A stretch of 64,000 nucleotides of DNA from Actinomadura oligospora ATCC 43269 (GTDB taxonomy: Bacteria; Actinomycetota; Actinomycetes; Streptosporangiales; Streptosporangiaceae), in contig NZ_JADG01000010.1 in the NCBI RefSeq assembly GCF_000518265.1, positions 1-64,000 on the forward strand, in the 5' to 3' direction. Made by a program: the position numbers and the translations under genes. The notes under the pieces were generated by a model. That model saw nothing but the letters and a program-made list of their open reading frames with translations. It searched no databases and was not told where the DNA came from. Below are positions 58,896-64,000 of this stretch, piece by piece (within the stretch, counting starts at the first letter, position 1; every line of letters begins with the position of its first letter).

Positions 58896-59407
58896 CCCCG
58901 CGCCCTCCGTGCCCTCCGCGCGCGCGTCGTCCGGGGCTGGGTCTGAGGGCGGGGGCTGGGCGGGACGTCCCGTGCCGTCGTTCTCCGCGCCGCGTCCTTG
59001 GGGGACCGGGGCGGGGCGGCCGCGGGCGTCCAGGTCGCATGTGGGCCCAGGGTGTCCGTGTCGGCTGGCGCGGGTCCGGAGGCGTCGTCCGGCTTGCGCT
59101 CCTCGCCCCGGACGACGCCCCGCCCACGACCGACACCTCGCGCGGGTGGGGCTCCGTCCGATGCGGTCAGGCCGTCGTCCGGCCCGGGTGGGACGCCGTC
59201 AGGGCGTGCGAGTACGCCTCGTCCTCGTGTGATCAGGAAGAACGCGTCGCCCGGATGGGTGCGTACCGAATGTGCTCGCCGGTTCGCGCGGGACGACCGG
59301 CGTCGTCGTGCGTGCGAGGCGCTCCTCACCCGATTCCTGGGTCGCTGAACGTCCACCCCGCGGCGCGGGCGCTGGTTCGATCCAGGCTGGTCGCGGTTGT
59401 CGCCGGG
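58896..59407. other. 512-bp region without a supported gene
   Basis: Open frames exist on both strands but are Arg/Pro-rich, lack ribosome sites and show no domain. I see no terminator or repeat of note. A T-arm-like sequence near 59370 is discussed among rejected items. Confidence 0.5.
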
Positions 59408-59962
59408 TCAGGCGGCCTGGGGCGGGATGCGGCGGGTGACGTCGTCGCGGAGGGCGTCCAGGTTCACTCCCGCCCCGGTGAGGGCGCGGGCGGCGGGGAA
59501 GCGCCGGTCCTGGAGCAGGCCCAGCAGGAGGTGCCCCGAGCCGATGTACTTGTGCTTGAGCCGCAGGGACTGCCGGAGGCTGAGTTCCAGCGCCTTCTTC
59601 GCCTCCGGTTTGAACGGGATGTGGCCCTTGGGGGAGTGGCCCCGGCGGGGGCCGCGCGGGGAGTCCAGGGCGCCGGGGCCGAAGGCGTCCTCGGCGGCGT
59701 CCCGGACGGCGTCGATGTCGATGCCGAGGACGCGCAGGGCCTCGCCGTCCAGGCCGTCCCGGTCGGGCAGCGCGTCCACGGCTTCCTCGGCCGCGCCGCG
59801 GAACACGCCACAGTCGCGGAGCGCCTCACCGGCCGGGCCCGCGTCACGGGTCAGGGCGAACAGCAGGTGCTCGGTCCCGATCCCCCGGTCGCCCCGGCTC
59901 CGGGCCTCCTCCTGCGCGGCCTTCACGACCTCGCGGGCGTCGGTGCTGAACCGTTCGAACAT
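59408..59962 (-). CDS. Stand-alone Clp N-terminal (ClpN repeat) protein
   Basis: A 184-residue protein made of two Clp-N repeats and nothing else. Repeat one begins MFERFSTDAREVVKAAQEEA and has GIGTEHLLFALTRD; repeat two has PEAKKALELSLRQSLRLKHK and YIGSGHLLLGLLQD. These are the adaptor- and substrate-binding modules of ClpC/ClpA, but no AAA+ domain follows. It could bind Clp substrates or adaptors, or compete with ClpC. It is the second gene of a unit with a small HTH protein, which starts 237 bp ahead on the same strand and whose stop lies 3 bp before it. Confidence 0.9.
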   Translation of the reverse strand: MFERFSTDAREVVKAAQEEARSRGDRGIGTEHLLFALTRDAGPAGEALRDCGVFRGAAEEAVDALPDRDGLDGEALRVLGIDIDAVRDAAEDAFGPGALDSPRGPRRGHSPKGHIPFKPEAKKALELSLRQSLRLKHKYIGSGHLLLGLLQDRRFPAARALTGAGVNLDALRDDVTRRIPPQAA

Positions 59963-59965
59963 CTT

Positions 59966-60199
59966 CTAGTTCTCCTTCCTGAGGATGCGGCGTCCCCCGC
60001 CGTGCTTCTTGTGCACCGCCTGCCGGCTGACGCCGAGGCAGACCGCGATCTCCTGCCAGGACCATCCCTGCTCGCGGGCGTTGTCCACCTGCAGCGCCTC
60101 CAGCCGCTCGGCCAGATCACGCAGCGCGCGGACGGCCCGCAGCCCCACGGCCGGGTCCCGGCTGCTCGCCTCCTGGGCGAGCCTCACTCCGTCGCTCAT
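59966..60199 (-). CDS. 77-residue helix-turn-helix protein, probable autorepressor
   Basis: A small protein with an N-terminal helical part (residues 15-40) and a HTH at about 45-66 (GWSWQEIAVCLGVSRQAVHK). Start: ATG 60199 is preceded by an excellent promoter (TTGACA, 17 bp, TACATT) whose -10 ends 6 nt before the ATG, so the message is leaderless; the ATG at 60229 lies inside the promoter. Two 16-bp palindromes cover the -10 and -35 and are likely its own binding sites. It is coupled to the ClpN-repeat gene downstream (3-bp gap). Confidence 0.85.
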   Translation of the reverse strand: MSDGVRLAQEASSRDPAVGLRAVRALRDLAERLEALQVDNAREQGWSWQEIAVCLGVSRQAVHKKHGGGRRILRKEN

Positions 60200-60202
60200 G
60201 AT

Positions 60203-60245
60203 GTCAATGTAAGTTGACGCGCTCGCCATGTCAACAAGGGTTGAC
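60203..60245 (-). promoter_or_regulatory. Promoter with two palindromic operators for the HTH/ClpN unit
   Basis: Minus-strand TTGACA (60234-60229), 17 bp, TACATT (60211-60206). Palindrome one, GTCAAT-GTAA-GTTGAC (60203-60218), covers the -10; palindrome two, GTCAAC-AAGG-GTTGAC (60230-60245), covers the -35. Both have 6-bp arms and a 4-bp spacer, and their centres are 27 bp apart. Confidence 0.75.
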
Positions 60246-60311
60246 GCCCAATGCGCCCACCCTCCCACCGAAGGCCCGAGGGGGCCGGGGGCGCGGTGCG
60301 GGAGGCGAGGC

Positions 60312-60359
60312 GTGGGGTGGGTGAGGTGTGGGGTGGGTGAGGTGTGGGGTGGGTTAGGT
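60312..60359 (+). repeat. Three tandem 16-bp G-rich repeats
   Basis: Unit GTGGGGTGGGTGAGGT at 60312-60327 and 60328-60343; the third copy (60344-60359) has TTA in place of TGA. That single change creates the TAA stop of the CNNM gene on the minus strand. The GGGG/GGG runs have quadruplex potential. Confidence 0.9.
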
Positions 60360-61388
60360 CGCGGGGGCCAGGAGGGTGGTGAGGAGGTCGTCGAGGCTGA
60401 CCATGCCTACGGTGCGGCCGTCCTCGCGGAGTACCAGGCCCAGGTGGCTGTGCTGGTCGCGCAGGACGGCGACCGCCTCGGCGACCGCGGTCGCGAGGGA
60501 CAGGCGGGGCATCGGGTGCGCCAGGTCACCGGCGGGGGTTTCCCGGCCGCGTGCGCGCGCGAGGTACGCGTCCCGGACGTGGACCATCCGTGCGGGGCCG
60601 CCGTCGGACGCCGTGACCGCGGGGTCCGCGATGACCAGGCGGGTGTGCCCGGTGCGGACGGCGGCGTCGATGACCTCCTGCGGGGACGCCTCCGCGGGCA
60701 CCGACACGATCCGCGCGGTGGGGATCACCAGCCCGGCGAGCGGTGCGCGCGGCGCGTCCAGGGCGGCGGTCAGCAGGTTCAGGTCGGTCTCCGCGATCAG
60801 CCCGAGCCGCCGCGACTCGACGGCCAGGCTGCGCAGCTGCTCCGGAGTGCGGGACAGTTCCGCCTCGTTCTTCGGCCGGACGCCGACCAGGCGCAGCAGC
60901 AGGTTCGTCAGTCCGTTCAGGGCGGCCAGCGCGGGCCGGACGAACCGGGCGAACCTCCTGAAGGGCGGCGCGAGCACGGTCGCCGACCGCTCCGGATCGA
61001 TGATCGCCCACGACTTCGGCGCCATCTCACCGAGCACCATGTGAAGGAACGTCACGAACGCCAGCGCGAGCACGAACGCCATCGGATGCGCCGCGCCCTG
61101 AGGTGCCCCGACGTGGTGGAACAGCGTCGCGAGCGTCTCCGCGAACACCGGCTCGGACACCACGCCGAGGCCCAGCGAGCACATCGTGATGCCGAGTTGC
61201 GCCCCCGCCAGCATCAGCGACAGCTCCCGGATCCCGGCGACCGCCGACGCCGCCTTCCGGTCGCCCTCGGCCGCGGCCTTCTCCAGCCGCGGCCTCCGGG
61301 CCGCGACCAGCGCGAACTCCGACGCCACGAAGAACCCGTTCCCCGCCAGCAGCGCCAACGTCAACAGAACACCGACCGGAAAACTCAT
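60354..61388 (-). CDS. CNNM/CorC-type transporter with CBS pair, copy 2
   Basis: A 344-residue membrane protein. The CNNM (DUF21) domain covers 1-190 with spans such as PVGVLLTLALLAGNGFFVAS and LMLAGAQLGITMCSLGLGVV, and VTFLHMVLGEMAPKSWAI is a family signature. Two CBS motifs follow (about 205-340). Such proteins export Mg or related cations, or act as their regulators. ATG 61388 overlaps the stop of the upstream paralogue (ATGA). It lacks the CorC/HlyC C-terminal domain found in its partner. Confidence 0.9.
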   Translation of the reverse strand: MSFPVGVLLTLALLAGNGFFVASEFALVAARRPRLEKAAAEGDRKAASAVAGIRELSLMLAGAQLGITMCSLGLGVVSEPVFAETLATLFHHVGAPQGAAHPMAFVLALAFVTFLHMVLGEMAPKSWAIIDPERSATVLAPPFRRFARFVRPALAALNGLTNLLLRLVGVRPKNEAELSRTPEQLRSLAVESRRLGLIAETDLNLLTAALDAPRAPLAGLVIPTARIVSVPAEASPQEVIDAAVRTGHTRLVIADPAVTASDGGPARMVHVRDAYLARARGRETPAGDLAHPMPRLSLATAVAEAVAVLRDQHSHLGLVLREDGRTVGMVSLDDLLTTLLAPAT

Positions 61389-62980
61389 CGCGCGCCGCCC
61401 TCCCCGTTCCGCTCAGCGGACGGCTTGCCGCCTTCGTTCGCGGCTCCGCCCGTTCCTCCGCCCTGCCCGGGTGTGCGTTTGCGTTCGGGTCCCCGTCCGT
61501 CGGAGCCGCTTCCGTTGGTGCTCTTGCTTCCGGGGGTTCCGGTTCCGTTCTTGCGGTCGGCACGTGCTCGGTTCTTCGCCGGAATGACGGTTCCGCTCCT
61601 GGTCACGGTGTTGGTGGCGATTCCACCCGAACCGCCGGTGTTGATCGTGGGCGGGGTGCCGCCGAGGGGGACGACGCAGACGCGGATCAGTTCCGGGACG
61701 TGCCGGTGGATGGTCAGCACCTCGACGACGGCCTCGCGCGGCGGGTCGTCCACGCGTTCCGGGTGCAGCCTGATGCGGACGACGTCGCCCGGCTCCGACA
61801 CCCGGCCGAGACGCTGGAGGAGCAGGCCCGCGACGGTCTCGTAGTCCCCTTCGGGCAGGTCGATGCCGGTCTCGTGCTGCACCTCGTCCACCCGCAGGCC
61901 CGCGTCGGTCGTCCACCACGCGCCGGAGCGGATGGCGAGCTCGGGGTCCGCGTCGATCTCGTCGGCGATCTCCCCGACGAGTTCCTCCGCGACGTCCTCC
62001 CAGGTCAGAAGCCCGGCGAAGCCGCCGTACTCGTCCACCACGCAGGCCAGCGGATCGCCGTGGCGGCGCAGCTCGGCGACCACCTGCGGCAGCGGCAGCG
62101 ACGACGGCAGCAGGACGGCCGGACGGACCAGGTCCCGCACCGGCGTGTGCTCCGCCTGCTCGGGGCTGAGCTGGATCAGGTCGTCCAGCCCGACCACGCC
62201 GAGCACGTCGTCGACGCTGTCGCCGACGACCGGGTAGCGCGAGTGGCCGTGCGCGATGACGACGTCGGTCAGCTCGGACGCGAGGGCGTCCGCCGGGACG
62301 GTCACGACGTCCACCCGGTGGACCATGACCTCCTCGGCGTCCCGGTCGGAGAACTCCAGGGCGCGTTCCAGCAGGTCGGCCTGGCTGTCGCCGAGCTGCT
62401 CGCCGGACTCGCCGATGATGTGCCCGAGCTCCTCCAGCGTCGCGCCGTGGTGCAGCTCCGCGACCGGCTCCATCCCGGCGGCCCGGACGAGCCGGTTCGC
62501 GGCGGCGTCGAACAGCCGGATCACCGGGCCCGCGATGGTCATGTACACCAGCGTCGACGGGGCGAGCGCCCGGGCCAGCCGCTCCGCGCGGGCCAGGGCC
62601 AGGTTCTTGGGGAACAGCTCGCCCAGCACCATCTGGATGACCGTGGCGAGGACGAACCCGGCGGTCACCGAGATCCCGCCGACCACGCCGTCCGGGACGG
62701 CCGCCGCGCGCAGCGCCGGGGCGAGCAGGTCGGCGAGCGCGGGCTTGGCGATGAAACCGACGACCAGCGCGGTCACCGTGATGCCGAGCTGCGCGCCCGA
62801 GAGCATGAACGACAACCGCTCCATGACCTGGATCGCGCGTTCGGACGCCCGGTCGCCGTCCGCGGCGCGTTCCGCCAGGACCGGCCGGTCCGCGGTGACG
62901 AACGCGAACTCCTGCGCGACGAAGTACCCGGTCGCCGCCGTCAGCAGCAGGACCGCGAGCAGTCCGAGCGCCGCGGTCAT
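61385..62980 (-). CDS. CNNM/CorC-type transporter with CBS pair and CorC domain, copy 1
   Basis: A 531-residue paralogue of the downstream gene. CNNM domain: GLLAVLLLTAATGYFVAQEF, FMLSGAQLGITVTALVVGFI and MVLGELFPKNLAL. CBS pair at about 215-345; CorC/HlyC domain to about 430 (WWTTDAGLRVDEVQHETGID). The last ~85 residues are a low-complexity Gly/Thr/Arg/Lys tail (GTGTPGSKSTNGSGSDG), unusual for the family. AAGGAGG precedes the ATG at 62980. The two paralogues overlap and probably form a heteromeric transporter. Confidence 0.92.
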   Translation of the reverse strand: MTAALGLLAVLLLTAATGYFVAQEFAFVTADRPVLAERAADGDRASERAIQVMERLSFMLSGAQLGITVTALVVGFIAKPALADLLAPALRAAAVPDGVVGGISVTAGFVLATVIQMVLGELFPKNLALARAERLARALAPSTLVYMTIAGPVIRLFDAAANRLVRAAGMEPVAELHHGATLEELGHIIGESGEQLGDSQADLLERALEFSDRDAEEVMVHRVDVVTVPADALASELTDVVIAHGHSRYPVVGDSVDDVLGVVGLDDLIQLSPEQAEHTPVRDLVRPAVLLPSSLPLPQVVAELRRHGDPLACVVDEYGGFAGLLTWEDVAEELVGEIADEIDADPELAIRSGAWWTTDAGLRVDEVQHETGIDLPEGDYETVAGLLLQRLGRVSEPGDVVRIRLHPERVDDPPREAVVEVLTIHRHVPELIRVCVVPLGGTPPTINTGGSGGIATNTVTRSGTVIPAKNRARADRKNGTGTPGSKSTNGSGSDGRGPERKRTPGQGGGTGGAANEGGKPSAERNGEGGAR

Positions 62981-63297
62981 CCCGCCCTCCTTCCGGGCGC
63001 CACCCGTCCGCGCGCCCAGGTCCCCGGTACGTTCCCCGAACTGGATCTTCCCTACCCTTTCGCACCCGCGACCCCGCCGCCCCCGCGGGGCCCTGGTCAG
63101 CGCGCTGAGTTGGTTCTGTGGGGTGCCGCGCCTCCCGCCGTTCACACCGGGGCTGCTGCCCGGGTGGACGGGAATCGTGGTTACCGGTCGTCCGGTCGTG
63201 GAATGAAACCTTCGCCTCGGTGCCGACGGTTCCCCGCCGCGTCCCGCCGGAGGCCGTCCTCCCCTGCCGTGCGCCCAGAAGAGAGCGAGGGGCAACG
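62981..63297. other. 317-bp divergent region between CNNM and MBL genes
   Basis: Contains the ribosome site of the CNNM gene and a leader for the MBL gene. I found no convincing palindrome, repeat or promoter pair. Confidence 0.4.
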
Positions 63298-64000
63298 ATG
63301 CCCAAGCCGTTCGCGTCGTCCGCCGACATGTCCGCCAAGACCCAGACCCTGGAGATCCTCGCGGACGGTGTGTACGCGCTGACCGCCGAAGGCGACCCGA
63401 ACGTCGGGGCGGTCGAGGGCGAGGACTTCGTGGTCTGCTTCGAGGCGCTCGCCACCCCCACGGCCGCCCGCGACTGGTTGATGGTGCTCCGAGCGCACAC
63501 CGACAAACCGATCAGGCACCTCGTCCTCTCGCACTACCACGCCGTCCGGACGCTCGGCGCGAGCGCTTTCGGAACGACCTCGATCATCGCGCACGACAAG
63601 ACCAGGGACCTGATCGCCGAGCGTGGCAAGCAGGACTGGGAGTCGGAGTTCGGCCGGATGCCCCGGCTCTTCAAGGACCCGGCGAGCATCCCCGGCCTGA
63701 CCTGGCCCACCACCACCTTCTCCGACAGCATGACGATCGACCTCGGCGGGGACCGGGGCGAACTGGTTCTCCGGTACTGCGGACGCGGGCACACCGAGGG
63801 CGACATCGTCGCCTGGCTGCCCCGGCACCGCGTCCTGTTCGCGGGCGACCTGGTCGAGACCCAGGCGGCCCTCTACACCGGCGACGCCTTCCACCGCGAC
63901 TGGGCCGGAGCGACCCTCGACCGCGTCGCCTCGTTCGGCGCGGACGCCCTGATCGGCGGACGCGGCGCCGTCGCGCACGGACGGGAGTCCGTGCGCGCGG
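63298..64000 (+). CDS. MBL-fold metallo-hydrolase (partial, runs off the window)
   Basis: From ATG 63298 (GAGG upstream) 234 codons are visible. The metallo-beta-lactamase fold is seen in LSHYHAVRTLGASAFGTT, RYCGRGHTEGDIVAWLP and VLFAGDLVETQAALYTGD. The first metal motif reads HYHAVR, lacking the Asp-His of HxHxDH; the later His (GRGHTEGD) and Asp (FAGD) ligands are present. A single-metal or altered-metal site is likely. Related proteins are common in actinobacteria and proteobacteria without firm function. The C-terminus is outside the window. Confidence 0.88.
   Translation, partial: MPKPFASSADMSAKTQTLEILADGVYALTAEGDPNVGAVEGEDFVVCFEALATPTAARDWLMVLRAHTDKPIRHLVLSHYHAVRTLGASAFGTTSIIAHDKTRDLIAERGKQDWESEFGRMPRLFKDPASIPGLTWPTTTFSDSMTIDLGGDRGELVLRYCGRGHTEGDIVAWLPRHRVLFAGDLVETQAALYTGDAFHRDWAGATLDRVASFGADALIGGRGAVAHGRESVRA

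Noticed and set aside
58892..59356. 154-codon minus-strand frame downstream of the helicase
   Set aside because: Arg/Pro-rich throughout, no ribosome site, no recognisable domain; treated as non-coding.
59355..59395. tRNA-like T-arm (GGTTCGATCC with flanking CTGG/CCAG)
   Set aside because: No matching acceptor stem, D-arm or anticodon arm within 60-80 bases on either side.
56354..60217. Long plus-strand open frame overlapping the helicase and the ClpN unit
   Set aside because: Arg/Pro/Gly-rich, shifted frame of the helicase; it also runs antisense through two real minus-strand genes.

Overview
The window is very GC-rich, with a strong G/C third-position bias, many GTG starts, GTGA/ATGA gene overlaps and several apparently leaderless genes. 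Together with geosmin synthase, F420/FMN split-barrel proteins and the block pyrG-nudix-xerD-parA-scpAB-rluB-aroH-tyrA-cmk-der, this points to a chromosomal segment of a filamentous actinomycete. A Thermomonosporaceae/Actinomadura-like host is my inference, not something the sequence proves.

Layout. 1-5.5 kb: the end of an IS5-family insertion sequence that cut a host gene, then a small stress island with a split-barrel flavoprotein, a 2-oxoglutarate oxygenase, a broken radical SAM/SPASM gene, a small membrane protein, a hemerythrin-DUF2249 protein and an orphan DosR/DevR-type response regulator. Three 20-bp palindromes resembling DosR boxes lie here, and two have the same spacing to a -10-like hexamer. 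5.5-13.4 kb: AlkZ-like protein and quinone-type oxidoreductase under a divergent WYL regulator, a flavin monooxygenase, a DUF4126 membrane protein, a secreted SGNH hydrolase and a nitronate monooxygenase. 13.4-18.3 kb: two-domain geosmin synthase, a prolyl aminopeptidase, and a DUF35 plus thiolase-like pair.

18.4-25.2 kb: all on the minus strand, ectoine/hydroxyectoine synthesis (ectABCD) followed by an ectoine-type ABC importer (ehuBCDA). Synthesis and uptake of the same solute therefore lie in one transcriptional direction, separated by a strong hairpin just ahead of ehuB. 25.6-29.1 kb: a second prolyl aminopeptidase and a 696-residue coiled-coil protein with a possible leaderless leader peptide. 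29.6-40.6 kb: the conserved housekeeping block for CTP synthesis, nudix hydrolysis, chromosome dimer resolution and condensation, rRNA modification, tyrosine/phenylalanine synthesis, dCMP/CMP kinase and ribosome GTPase.

40.7-46.7 kb: small membrane proteins, an F420/FMN oxidoreductase, an HSL-type esterase and a molybdate regulator with modABC. 46.7-54.6 kb: GTP-dependent PEP carboxykinase with upstream sequences resembling DasR (dre) and Crp/GlxR sites, a YetF-like protein, SoxR, a polytopic protein, and a GH65 phosphorylase with its HAD phosphomutase partner. 54.6-64 kb: 6-phosphogluconate dehydrogenase, a large DUF3516-type helicase, a two-gene unit of a ClpN-repeat protein and a tiny HTH protein with two palindromes over its promoter, a pair of CNNM/CBS transporters, and an MBL-fold gene cut by the window edge.

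No tRNA, rRNA, CRISPR array, prophage or biosynthetic megasynthase was seen. The most promising regulatory observations are the DosR-like box set, the ClpN/HTH unit, the ect-ehu hairpin, the pckG control region and the leaderless leader ORF before the coiled-coil gene.
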